NCBI GenBank assembly: GCA_009780795.1
Contig: WQZJ01000003.1
Span: 1-26,262, forward strand
DNA from: Methanomassiliicoccaceae archaeon
GTDB taxonomy: Archaea > Thermoplasmatota > Thermoplasmata > Methanomassiliicoccales > Methanomethylophilaceae
Direction of reading: 5' to 3'
Length of the DNA stretch: 26,262 nt
A program made the position numbers and the translations under genes. The notes under the pieces were generated by a model. That model did not search any database. It was not told the DNA's origin and worked only from the letters and a program-made list of their open reading frames with translations. The stretch's first letter is position 1; every line of letters begins with the position of its first letter. This document shows positions 8,096 to 15,507 of the stretch, piece after piece.

Positions 8096-8971
8096 ATGGG
8101 TTACGTGATAAGGACCATGGCGCTGTTCATGGCGCTGACGCTTTTGTTCATGGGTATAGGCGCGGTCCTGTGGTACTTCTTCTTCGACGGAACGACGGAC
8201 AGCCTGATGCTGGTAATGGGAATGTTCATTGCACTTGCGGTGATAATCAACTTGTTCTCGTTCTTTTTCTCGAAGAGCATAGTCCTGAGGGCACATAAGG
8301 TCAAGATAATAACAAGGAACGAGAACCCCCGCCTTTACGGGATAGTGGAAGGTCTTGCGATGCATGCGAAGCTGCCGATGCCGCAGGTTGGTATAACGAA
8401 TTCGCCGACACCTAACGCATTCGCCACCGGAAGGGGGCCGAAGAACGCTGCGGTGGTGGCCACGACGGGGCTTCTGAACCTTTTGAACGACAATGAGCTG
8501 AAAGGCGTGATGGCGCACGAGCTCGCGCATGTCAAGAACCGTGACGTTCTGATAATGAGCATCGCGGCGACGATCGCAGGCGCGGTATCGATATTGGCAA
8601 GATTCGCATTGTTCGCATCATTCGGAAGGTCCAGGGACATGGCGACCATGGCCATAATGTTCCTTGCGTACCTCACCATACCGATAGCCGCGATGCTCAT
8701 ACAGCTCGGGATATCGAGGGGAAGGGAGTACAAGGCGGACGAGGCCGGTGCGAGGATGACCAACGACCCGCTGTCGCTGGCGAGCGCACTGAACAAGCTG
8801 GAGGGCGGTAACATAGCGAACCCGCTCAAGAACGAGAACCCGTCGAGCGCGCACATGTGGATCGCGAACCCGTTCGGCGGAAGGAAGAAGGGAGGCGCGT
8901 CGCTGTTCAGCACGCACCCTCCGATACAGGAGAGGATCGCCCGCCTCAACAAGATGGCGGGCAGACTTTGA
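8096..8971 (+). CDS. htpX: Protease HtpX homologue (M48B)
   Basis: This is a membrane zinc metalloprotease that degrades misfolded membrane proteins. It has 291 residues, the usual HtpX length. Two N-terminal membrane segments (about 5-30 and 36-58) precede the catalytic HELAH at 141-145. Hydrophobic stretches follow at about 152-175 and 185-205, then the third zinc ligand in SRGREYKADEAGAR (Glu 211). The C-terminus carries FSTHPPIQERIARL, typical of the family. It leads an operon with an NfeD-like protein and a slipin, so the three likely act together in membrane quality control. The start is fixed by a strong ribosome binding site. Confidence 0.96.
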   Translation: MGYVIRTMALFMALTLLFMGIGAVLWYFFFDGTTDSLMLVMGMFIALAVIINLFSFFFSKSIVLRAHKVKIITRNENPRLYGIVEGLAMHAKLPMPQVGITNSPTPNAFATGRGPKNAAVVATTGLLNLLNDNELKGVMAHELAHVKNRDVLIMSIAATIAGAVSILARFALFASFGRSRDMATMAIMFLAYLTIPIAAMLIQLGISRGREYKADEAGARMTNDPLSLASALNKLEGGNIANPLKNENPSSAHMWIANPFGGRKKGGASLFSTHPPIQERIARLNKMAGRL

Positions 8972-8986
8972 AAAAAGGTGGACAAG

Positions 8987-9433
8987 ATGGTTGACGTAGA
9001 GACATTAGCGATAATATTCATAATCGCCGGGGCGGTACTGCTGATAGCCGAGGCGATGTCGCCCGGTGTTTTCCTGCTGATACCCGGCACCGTGCTTGTG
9101 ATATTGGGAATAATCGGTTATTTCTATCCGGATTTCCTGATGAGCAAATTCTCGCCGATCCTGGCGGTGGCGGTGGCGATACCCGTGACGGTGGGCACGG
9201 TCAGACTGTATCAGATGCTCGGGACGCCCGAGCCTCCGACCACGACCATCACCGAGACCCTCATCGGAAGAGAGGGAGTGGTGACGGTAAGGACGGTACC
9301 TGAGAGCATAAAAGGCAAAGTAAGGATAGGAACGGACACGTGGAGCGCCACATCCTCCGAGCCCATAGAGGCGGGCACGGAAGTGAAAGTGATCAAAAGC
9401 GAAGGCGTCCATGTGACCGTGATCCGTAAATAA
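8987..9433 (+). CDS. NfeD-like membrane protein with OB-fold domain
   Basis: This is a short NfeD-family protein of 148 residues. Two closely spaced N-terminal membrane segments (IIFIIAGAVLLIAEA and LLIPGTVLVILGIIGYF) are followed by a third hydrophobic stretch and a C-terminal OB-fold with LIGREGVV, GKVRIGTDTWSA and the closing VTVIRK. The ATG at 8987 is preferred over a GTG at 8978, because the latter lies inside the purine-rich AAAGGTGG that makes a good ribosome binding site. NfeD proteins are usually encoded beside SPFH proteins, as here; the short form lacks the serine-protease domain. Confidence 0.9.
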   Translation: MVDVETLAIIFIIAGAVLLIAEAMSPGVFLLIPGTVLVILGIIGYFYPDFLMSKFSPILAVAVAIPVTVGTVRLYQMLGTPEPPTTTITETLIGREGVVTVRTVPESIKGKVRIGTDTWSATSSEPIEAGTEVKVIKSEGVHVTVIRK

Positions 9434-9447
9434 AGGAGGAGAAAGAA

Positions 9448-10539
9448 ATGGACGATTTGATACCGATACTCGCTTTCCTCGCCATAGTCGTGACATTGGC
9501 GGTGGTGATAAGCGGGGTCAAGATAGTACAGCCGTACGAGCAGGCGATATACATGCGCCTGGGTAAGTACATAAGAGTTTTGAACCAGGGTCTGAACATG
9601 GTGTGCCCGCTGATAAACAACGTGGTGAAGCTGGACCTCCGTACGCAGGTGCTAGATGTCCCCAGTCAGGAGGTCATCACCAGGGACAACTCGCCCGTGA
9701 ACGTCGACGCGATAATATACATCAAGGTGACCGACCCGAAGAACGCGTTCTTCGAGGTTACCGATTACAGGATGGCGACGATCTATCTGGCGCAGACCAC
9801 GCTCAGGTCCGTGGTGGGAGAGATGGAGCTGGACGACATACTGTCGAACAGGGAGAGGATAAACCTGCAGCTCCGCGACATACTCGACGAGAACACCGAC
9901 AAGTGGGGTGTGAAGGTCGAGAACGTCGAGATAAGGGAACTGGACCCGGCGAAGAGGGTCAAGGAGGCGATGGAGGAGCAGACATCATCCGAGAGGAAGA
10001 GGCGTGCCGCCATCCTTCAGGCGGACGGTCTGAAGCGTGCCGCCATCCTCGAGGCCGAGGGTAAGAAGAAGTCGAGGATACTCGAGGCGGAGGGTCTGAG
10101 GCAGTCGATGATCCTCGAGGCCGAGGGTAAGAGGTTAGCGGTCATCCTGGAAGGGCAGGGAGACGCACAGAGGCTCCGCATAATGTCGGTGGGCGCAGCG
10201 GCGCTCGATTCGAAGGCGATGGCGGTACTGTCCATGGAGACGCTCAAGAGTGTCGGTGAGGGCGAATCCACCAAGTTCTTCTTCCCGATCGAGCTGACCA
10301 AGATCGTGGAGGGTGTGTCGCAGTACCTCGGTAACGCGGCGACCATACCCGAGAGGTCGATAGCGGACATCAAGGACATACAGTCGGGTCTCGGCGACCC
10401 GGACGCGATACTCGGTCCCATACCGAAGGTCGAGGAGATCCGCAAGCAGATGGAGAACATCGACAAGCTCATGGACGCCGAGATACAGCAGACGAACAGT
10501 CTCGCTCAGAACCCGCGGACCGTTGAGAACCAGGAGTAA
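9448..10539 (+). CDS. Slipin/stomatin-like SPFH domain protein
   Basis: This is a membrane scaffold of the SPFH superfamily that forms ring or cage assemblies and modulates membrane proteases. It has 363 residues, with an N-terminal membrane anchor (about 5-25), then the SPFH domain opening with VQPYEQAIYMRLGKY and containing VPSQEVITRDNSPVNVDAIIY. A coiled-coil stalk follows with five tandem 11-residue repeats and a C-terminal region including STKFFFPIEL. AAAGGAGGA just upstream of the ATG is a strong ribosome binding site. It directly follows the NfeD-like gene, its usual partner, and ends the htpX operon. Confidence 0.94.
   Translation: MDDLIPILAFLAIVVTLAVVISGVKIVQPYEQAIYMRLGKYIRVLNQGLNMVCPLINNVVKLDLRTQVLDVPSQEVITRDNSPVNVDAIIYIKVTDPKNAFFEVTDYRMATIYLAQTTLRSVVGEMELDDILSNRERINLQLRDILDENTDKWGVKVENVEIRELDPAKRVKEAMEEQTSSERKRRAAILQADGLKRAAILEAEGKKKSRILEAEGLRQSMILEAEGKRLAVILEGQGDAQRLRIMSVGAAALDSKAMAVLSMETLKSVGEGESTKFFFPIELTKIVEGVSQYLGNAATIPERSIADIKDIQSGLGDPDAILGPIPKVEEIRKQMENIDKLMDAEIQQTNSLAQNPRTVENQE
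10006..10170 (+). repeat. Five tandem 33-base (11-residue) repeats in the slipin stalk
   Basis: Five consecutive 33-base units encode the pattern xxILEAEGxxx: AAILQADGLKR, AAILEAEGKKK, SRILEAEGLRQ, SMILEAEGKRL and AVILEGQGDAQ. An 11-residue period fits a right-handed coiled coil of the kind found in SPFH protein cages. Confidence 0.85.
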
Positions 10540-10547
10540 ACGAATTA

Positions 10548-10582
10548 CGGCGGGAGACCGCCGCATCAATTTTTATTTTCTC
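10548..10582 (+). terminator. Hairpin plus T-tract terminator after the htpX-nfeD-slipin operon
   Basis: A perfect 6-base-pair stem CGGCGG/CCGCCG (10548-10553 with 10558-10563) closes a GAGA tetraloop. It is followed by a T-rich run (caatttttattttctc). It lies 9 bases after the slipin stop. T-tracts alone suffice for archaeal termination, so the hairpin may stabilise the RNA end. Confidence 0.75.
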
Positions 10583-10636
10583 ATACAGTTAGTTTGCGAT
10601 CGGCCAAGATACAGATCAGAAAGATCGGACGAGCGG

Positions 10637-11929
10637 CTATTTCACCGGTTCCCATTTCTCAAGCTCGTTCACCTTGGACAGAGTGGAACCTCTGCGTATC
10701 TCCTCACGCGTCCTGTTCTCTCGCTCCCTGACATCGAGCGACCTGTTGGCGACCTCGACCGCATGTTCCTTTGGAACGACGATCAGTCCGTTCTCATCGC
10801 CTATGATCCAGTCGCCCATCCTGACGGTCTGATTACATATCGTTATCTCGATGCCGATGCCGCCGTATCCCTTTGGCTCGCCGGCGTTAGGGACCACATG
10901 CTTCGAGAAGGACGGGAACCCGGATGCGCGTATGTCGTCGATGTCGCGTATGGCACCGTCTATGACGACGCCCTTTACCCCCATGACGGCGGCCGACTCG
11001 CTCGCGAGCTCGCCCCAGACGGCGACGTCCCCTCCTCCGACGGAGATCACGATAACGTCCCCCTCCTTCGCCCTGTCTATCGCCTCCACCGGTTTCGCCC
11101 AATCACCGTTGGCGGTCTGCACGGTGAGTGCTCGACCGACCATCTTCTGTCCCGGCAGGAGATGAGGGGTCAGACCCCTGACCACGCCCTGTTTGTGATA
11201 TGCATCCGATACGTTCGGTGTGGAGACGCGCGAGAACGCCTCGAACAGTTCCGATTCACCGTATTTCTTGGCGAGGTCACCACTTATCTTAACTCCGGAC
11301 ATGGCCTTTTTCATGTTCTTAGCGGCGCCGGTTATGTCGCTCGTCTTGATTATCCCGCCGCCGACGATGACTATGGATGCTCCCGCCTCAACATACGTTC
11401 CGACGGTCTCCGCGGTTATCCCGCCGGCGACAGCGACAGGTATCGATGCGGCAGAGACGACATCCCTCAGAAGACCTGCCGACGCGCCCTCTCCGCGCAT
11501 CTGCTGATCTATCCCGAGATGCAGGCATATGTACGAGACGCCCAATTTCTCAACGGCGACGGAACGTTCCAGAATATCGGGAACGTTCAGCATGTCGATC
11601 ATGATCTCCGCGCCGTACTTTCTGGCGGCCATCACAGCTTCCGAGACAGTGGAGTCGTCGGCCAGTCCCATGACCGTGATGACGTCAGCGCCGGCCTTCG
11701 CAGCTATCTCGACCTCGAAAGCGCCGACATCCATCGTCTTGGTGTCAGCGATCATCTTCCTTCCGGGGAACTCGCGCCTGAGCGCTCTGATAGCCTCGGA
11801 GCCCTCGCTCTTTATCAGAGGCGTCCCGACCTCTATCCAGTCGGCACCTCCGTCAACGGATTCGTGAGCTATCTCTAAGCTTCGCCTGAGGTGCATGAGG
11901 TCCAGCGCAACCTGAAGAACGGGCCACAT
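10637..11929 (-). CDS. Hexulose-6-phosphate synthase fused to an RraA-like domain
   Basis: This two-domain protein has 430 residues. Residues 1 to about 210 are a 3-hexulose-6-phosphate synthase TIM barrel (orotidine-phosphate-decarboxylase superfamily), with LQVALDLMHL, the catalytic DTKTMD at 62-67 and VAGGI for phosphate binding. Residues from about 222 on are an RraA-like domain, with STPNVSDAYHK, VIDGAIRDIDDI and GDWIIGDENGLIVVPKE. In archaea lacking the oxidative pentose phosphate route, the synthase run in reverse makes ribulose 5-phosphate and formaldehyde. The RraA-like part could be an aldolase or decarboxylase, or a nuclease-regulator relative; its activity is unknown. The fusion is known in other archaea. 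The gene stands alone on the minus strand, tail to tail with the slipin operon. Confidence 0.92.
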   Translation of the reverse strand: MWPVLQVALDLMHLRRSLEIAHESVDGGADWIEVGTPLIKSEGSEAIRALRREFPGRKMIADTKTMDVGAFEVEIAAKAGADVITVMGLADDSTVSEAVMAARKYGAEIMIDMLNVPDILERSVAVEKLGVSYICLHLGIDQQMRGEGASAGLLRDVVSAASIPVAVAGGITAETVGTYVEAGASIVIVGGGIIKTSDITGAAKNMKKAMSGVKISGDLAKKYGESELFEAFSRVSTPNVSDAYHKQGVVRGLTPHLLPGQKMVGRALTVQTANGDWAKPVEAIDRAKEGDVIVISVGGGDVAVWGELASESAAVMGVKGVVIDGAIRDIDDIRASGFPSFSKHVVPNAGEPKGYGGIGIEITICNQTVRMGDWIIGDENGLIVVPKEHAVEVANRSLDVRERENRTREEIRRGSTLSKVNELEKWEPVK

Positions 11930-12044
11930 GCGACGACAATCTCGATATCAATCTAAAACCTTTCTGACGCAGACATTTTTCTTGCGGACCTTCCGTATGG
12001 GCGCTGTTGCGCATCGGAATGCAATAATTCGCCCCCGACCCCCT

Positions 12045-12300
12045 GCGGTGATGACATATTCGCTGACCGGCACAGTACCGGCGGGCGTTTTGATCAATTT
12101 GTCAACCGGTGTGATCACAACAGACTCATCAACAGTCACCAGCAGCTATTCGTTCACGGTGACCGCGAGCAACGGAGCGGCATCCGCCGCACAACCGCTC
12201 GCACTGATTGTGACCGCCGTACCCGGTGATGGCGGAAGTCTGAGCACAGCGACCGTCGTGGCTCGCCATCGCGGCGTGGTTCTTCTTCCTCAGGAAGTGA
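12045..12300 (+). pseudogene. Frameshifted remnant of a membrane-anchored surface protein (Ig-like domain plus C-terminal anchor)
   Basis: Within an open frame running 11928-12359, residues from position 12051 read TYSLTGTVPAGVLINLSTG, then SYSFTVTASNGA and LALIVTAVP. This is the pattern of a putative Ig-like (He_PIG) domain of archaeal and bacterial surface proteins. After GGSLSTATVV the natural continuation is in the +1 frame: 12259-12300 encodes WLAIAAWFFFLRK and a stop, a membrane anchor with a basic tail. So the 3' end of a surface-protein gene survives with a one-base frameshift, and nothing recognisable remains upstream. I see no ribosome binding site or signal peptide for the open frame itself. 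The rest of the 562-base gap (11930-12491) holds only the hairpin element at 12332-12381 and the dinD promoter. Confidence 0.6.
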
Positions 12301-12331
12301 TCCGCTCGATCGAAGATGCGAACGAAAAAAG

Positions 12332-12381
12332 GAACGGCGTCTTTGCGCGCCGTTCGTAAAAACATCTCAGGCATTGTTTTT
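12332..12381. repeat. Hairpin element upstream of dinD
   Basis: An 8-base-pair GC stem (12332-12339 GAACGGCG with 12348-12355 CGCCGTTC) is followed by CGTAAAAAC and, 13 bases on, GTTTTT, which can pair with the A-tract (AAAAAC 12358-12363 with GTTTTT 12376-12381). An A6 run just before the stem gives a T6 tail on the minus strand, so it could terminate transcription from either side. A similar element follows dinD. Confidence 0.6.
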
Positions 12382-12445
12382 CTCCGTATGCGGTCTCCGC
12401 GTCTTCTTCGACGGTTCACACAACATACATGAACGTCAAAGAATT

Positions 12446-12453
12446 GTTTATAT
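12446..12453 (+). promoter_or_regulatory. TATA-like box of dinD
   Basis: GTTTATAT lies about 40 bases before the dinD ATG, predicting a transcript start near 12475 and a short leader. GTGAT at 12482-12486 is a possible ribosome binding site five bases from the start codon. Confidence 0.5.
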
Positions 12454-12491
12454 CCGAGCAAAGAATCCGCACGATAGCGAAGTGATGAGGA

Positions 12492-13346
12492 ATGAGCGAT
12501 CTGCGGGCATATGAATACAAGAGCTTTGAGAAAATAAAACACCGTGATGAGAACGGTGTCGAGTATTGGCTTGCAAGGGAACTCGCACTCGCTTTGGAAT
12601 ACACAAAGTGGCAAAATTTTTCTAAAGTGATCGATAGGGCCATGATAGCTTGTCGGAATAGCGGATTCAATGTCAACGACCAATTTGCTGAGGTCGGTAA
12701 ATTGGTGGAGCACGGTAGCGGAGCGAAAAGGATGGTGACCGATCACAAGCTTTCCCGCTACGCTTGTTACCTAATAGTTCAGAACGGCGATCCGCGAAAG
12801 GAAGCGATCGCGCTGGGACAGACGTACTTTGCGATACAGACGCGCAGGCAGGAGACTCAGGATTATTTCGAACAGCTCGATGAGGACAACAAGCGACTGG
12901 TCATACGCGGCGATATCAAACAGTGGAATCAGATGCTCGCAGAAACGGCGCACAGGACCGGTGTGATCACCGAGGAAGAATATGCTCAGTTCCAGAACGC
13001 AGGATACATGGGGCTATACGGTGGGGAAACAGTAAAGGACATCCATAAGCGCAAGGGATTGAGGCCCAACGAGAAGATACTGGATCATATGAACAGCAAC
13101 GAACTTGCGGCCAATCTTTTCCGAATAACACTTGCTGATGAGAAGATAAAAAAAGAGAAGATATCCACTCGTCATGGTGCGGATCATGCGCACAACGTCG
13201 TCGGCCAAGAGGTAAGAGGAGCGATCGCACGGGCCGGCGGTACACTGCCGGAAGATCAGCCGACCCCTGAAAAGAGCACCGAGCAGATAGCGCAGGAACA
13301 GATAGGACAGCTGAGAAAGAAAAAGAAGCTGATGCTTGACGAATGA
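12492..13346 (+). CDS. dinD: DNA-damage-inducible protein D (DinD) homologue
   Basis: This is a homologue of bacterial DinD, the SOS protein that in E. coli was reported to affect RecA filaments. It has 284 residues, close to the family length. Family-typical stretches are the N-terminal YEYKSFEKIKHRDENGVEYWLARELALALEY with WQNFSKVIDRA, the central DHKLSRYACYLIVQNGD with AIALGQTYFAIQTRRQE, and a Lys/Glu-rich C-terminal tail. The first half resembles BRO/KilA-type DNA-binding domains. Archaea lack the LexA-RecA SOS system, so the role here is open. A60-base sample of the gene (12601-12660) is visibly richer in A/T than the flanking core genes, and hairpin elements flank it on both sides. Both point to horizontal acquisition. 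Confidence 0.88.
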   Translation: MSDLRAYEYKSFEKIKHRDENGVEYWLARELALALEYTKWQNFSKVIDRAMIACRNSGFNVNDQFAEVGKLVEHGSGAKRMVTDHKLSRYACYLIVQNGDPRKEAIALGQTYFAIQTRRQETQDYFEQLDEDNKRLVIRGDIKQWNQMLAETAHRTGVITEEEYAQFQNAGYMGLYGGETVKDIHKRKGLRPNEKILDHMNSNELAANLFRITLADEKIKKEKISTRHGADHAHNVVGQEVRGAIARAGGTLPEDQPTPEKSTEQIAQEQIGQLRKKKKLMLDE

Positions 13347-13367
13347 GAAGGCGATAGTTGTTCCCGC

Positions 13368-13420
13368 GGACCGGTGCCTTCATGCGCCGTTCCGTAAAAA
13401 CTCCTTTCGATCGAATTTTT
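13368..13420. repeat. Hairpin element downstream of dinD
   Basis: A 10-base-pair stem with one mismatch and one G-T pair (13368-13377 with 13384-13393, six-base loop) is followed by CGTAAAAAC and later a T5 run (A5 at 13396-13400, T5 at 13416-13420). The right arm and tail, gcgccgttccgtaaaaac, match the upstream element (gcgccgttcgtaaaaac at 12347-12363) except for one extra C. The remaining bases to 13562 hold no gene I can support. Confidence 0.6.
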
Positions 13421-13562
13421 CCTTCACATGCTGACAAAGGCCACTCAGCTCGCCCGTCTATCATCATGATCAGCTCTGAAACGATCATCATCGTGGCGTC
13501 CGACTATCATCCGCCGACATAATAATCGTTTTGCAGGATGTCCGTCGAGAAAGTGTTTAATC

Positions 13563-14063
13563 GTGGTGAACGATTCGTGGTTCGATAAGATGCGCGGGAA
13601 GAAGTTCAAGAAGGACGAGAAAAGGACGTCCGTGCTGTTCGTGGACGAGGTCAACGACCTTCAGTCGCAGATAGCCGAATATTTTCTGACGGAGATGCAC
13701 GCTGATGTCTACGAGGTACGCAGCGCCGGACCGAAGTATGATTGCGTTGATTGCGAACTCGTCGCCGTGATGTACCAGAACGGTTATGATGTAAGGAGGG
13801 CGACGTCCAAGGACTTCAACGCCAACAACATGATACCTTACGATTATGTCGTATTCCTGCAGAAGGCGACGTACGACCGTATACACGAAGTTATACCGTT
13901 CAAGGGGAAGCAGATATTGAAGGACTTCGGGTCGAGGGCGGATTTCAAGGCCACGGACGACGCATCGCTCGCGGCGTGCTACATAGACCTCATCGAGAGG
14001 GTAAGGATATGGGTAACGGAGGCATTCTCTTCACCGGAGGACCTCGATAAGCTGGTAATCTGA
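13563..14063 (+). CDS. Low-molecular-weight phosphatase/ArsC-fold protein lacking the catalytic Cys and Arg
   Basis: This 166-residue protein has the layout of low-molecular-weight tyrosine phosphatases and thioredoxin-type arsenate reductases. It shows a first strand VLFV, a loop ending in SQIAEYFL, then VYEVRSAG, a YQNGYDVRRATSKDF segment and PYDYVVFLQKATYD. The catalytic loop C-x5-R-S is replaced by D-x5-Q-S (Asp 28, Gln 34), although the Asn at 31 and Ser at 35 are kept. It therefore cannot use the family's cysteine chemistry. A binding or regulatory role is inference. The start is one of two adjacent GTG codons (13563 or 13566). The stop is one base before the tsr3 start, so the two are probably co-translated. 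Confidence 0.72.
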   Translation: MVNDSWFDKMRGKKFKKDEKRTSVLFVDEVNDLQSQIAEYFLTEMHADVYEVRSAGPKYDCVDCELVAVMYQNGYDVRRATSKDFNANNMIPYDYVVFLQKATYDRIHEVIPFKGKQILKDFGSRADFKATDDASLAACYIDLIERVRIWVTEAFSSPEDLDKLVI

Positions 14064-14064
14064 A

Positions 14065-14574
14065 ATGATAAACGTGCTCGTTCACGATAAATGCCAATGC
14101 GACCCGAGGAAGTGCACCGCGAAACGCATGATAAAGTTCGGTCTCGCCAAAGATACGGATATACGGTCGATACCGAAAGGTTCCGTGATATTGTCGCCGT
14201 TCGCGGAACAGGCGCTCTCTCCCGCGGACCGCCCATATGCTGAGAAAGGATTAGTGATCATGGACCTGACATGGACGAACATCGACGGGTTCCCGAGACT
14301 CAAAGGGATGAGGGAGCGCTCCCTTCCGTTCCTCATCGCCGCGAACCCCGTCAACTGGGGAAGGCCGATGGAGCTGAACAGCGCCGAGGCGACCATAGCT
14401 TCGCTGATGATACTCGGGGACGCGGAACAAGCGGCCGGTATCGTCCAGAGGTTCAACTGGGGTCCGGAGTTCATAAGGATCAACGGCGAGATGCTGAACG
14501 ATTATTCGAAGGCGAGGGACAGTTCCGAGGTCGTCAGTATACAGAACGAATACCTCAGGTCATTGGAACGATGA
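14065..14574 (+). CDS. tsr3: Tsr3 small-subunit rRNA aminocarboxypropyltransferase (DUF367)
   Basis: This enzyme transfers the 3-amino-3-carboxypropyl group from SAM to a small-subunit rRNA uridine or pseudouridine during late ribosome maturation. At 169 residues it has the archaeal family size. Matching segments are DKCQCDPRKCTAKRM at the N-terminus, LPFLIAANPVNWGRPMELNSAEA (about residues 91-113), SLMILGDAEQAAGIVQRFNWGPEFIRIN and the C-terminal IQNEYLRSLE. It starts one base after the preceding gene's stop and runs tail to tail into rloB with a 12-base gap. Confidence 0.93.
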   Translation: MINVLVHDKCQCDPRKCTAKRMIKFGLAKDTDIRSIPKGSVILSPFAEQALSPADRPYAEKGLVIMDLTWTNIDGFPRLKGMRERSLPFLIAANPVNWGRPMELNSAEATIASLMILGDAEQAAGIVQRFNWGPEFIRINGEMLNDYSKARDSSEVVSIQNEYLRSLER

Positions 14575-14586
14575 CGCCGTATGGCG

Positions 14587-15507
14587 TTATGACCGACGCC
14601 TCATCATCTCCATCAATGAACCGATGTTCGACCCGACCTCGGACCTTATGCACTTAATGTCATGGCAGAACATTTTCTCGTTGTATATCGCATCGTCGAT
14701 CCTGTGCATGAACCTGCCGAAGTCCAGACATGTTTTATCATAACCAGCATCAGGATCGAATCTCAGCAGAATATCATCAAGCATCCGTTCCGTATATCTT
14801 TTGCCGTCCTCCTTCCGATCGGACAGGAGGTCTTTCCTATCTATGTGGAGGGCCTCTTCAAAATGAAGGAGAAGCCACATCTCAAAGCAAGGATTCGTCA
14901 TGAAAGGGAGATAACCGCTCTCATTGCAGCGTGATATGAAGTCGCCGCATTTTGAGGATGATCTGTTCTCTCTGTCCCGATCTATTATCACACAAACGAC
15001 ATCGCGCCCGTCGATGAAGTCGACGGGTTCATCCAATTCTGTGATCTTTCGATCAGGTCCGAGCAGTTCCGAGTATAATCTGTTGCAAATATCAAAAGCA
15101 CCGGGAAGGTCCATTATCCGCCCGTCTGTGTCGGAGATGCCGCGAAGTTCTGACACCGCTGTCTCCGCAAGAGTCGCTTCGTACTCCGTTCCCGGTTCTA
15201 TAGAGCTAAGGAACATGTTCACGAACAGTTCCGGAACGTATCTTCCGGTCCTCAGAAGGTCCATGTAACCGTCAAGCAGGTCCAGCAGTCGGAACGGATC
15301 ACTGTGGCCCGAATGCTGAGGGAGCCGCGAAAGAACGCAGACATCGACAAGTGATGACGGTATTCCCACGTAATCTCTGTTCCGGCCGACACCTTTGAAA
15401 TATTCCACCTCGGTGCGGTAGCCCTCGAAGACCAGTATGAACCGTCGGTTCGGTTCTCGGCCACCGGAATTACGTCCGCGATCGAAACTCTCGCTTACCC
15501 GTCTCAT
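14587..15507 (-). CDS. rloB: RloB family protein (Toprim-like effector of a defence pair)
   Basis: RloB proteins are Toprim-like putative nucleases encoded beside an ATPase in abortive-infection and restriction-associated loci. Visible hallmarks are LVFEGYRTEVEYF (Glu 28 and 33), a VIIDRDRE acidic motif (Asp 176 and 178) and TNPCFEMWLLLHFE at about 204-217. At 306 residues it is longer than the roughly 200-residue members I know. The extra length lies between the first acidic motif and the DRD motif (about 60-165) and has no recognisable domain. The ATG overlaps the stop of the upstream ATPase gene by four bases, so the two are translationally coupled and likely act as one system. Whether it cuts DNA or RNA is unknown. 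Confidence 0.87.
   Translation of the reverse strand: MRRVSESFDRGRNSGGREPNRRFILVFEGYRTEVEYFKGVGRNRDYVGIPSSLVDVCVLSRLPQHSGHSDPFRLLDLLDGYMDLLRTGRYVPELFVNMFLSSIEPGTEYEATLAETAVSELRGISDTDGRIMDLPGAFDICNRLYSELLGPDRKITELDEPVDFIDGRDVVCVIIDRDRENRSSSKCGDFISRCNESGYLPFMTNPCFEMWLLLHFEEALHIDRKDLLSDRKEDGKRYTERMLDDILLRFDPDAGYDKTCLDFGRFMHRIDDAIYNEKMFCHDIKCIRSEVGSNIGSLMEMMRRRS

Noticed and set aside
10523..11878. Plus-strand open frame of 451 codons across the synthase/RraA gene.
   Set aside because: It is the shadow of a clear two-domain enzyme on the minus strand and begins inside the slipin gene's end; the terminator at 10548-10582 would lie within it.
12332..13420. Possible integron-type gene cassette (dinD with attC-like hairpins).
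   Set aside because: The hairpins lack the paired attC core sites (RYYYAAC and GTTRRRY), are too short and simple, and no integrase gene is in view. They are recorded as repeats or terminators instead.
13440..13520. Cluster of ATCATC repeats that might be a small regulatory array.
   Set aside because: The copies are short, irregularly spaced and differ; nothing marks them off from chance in this composition.
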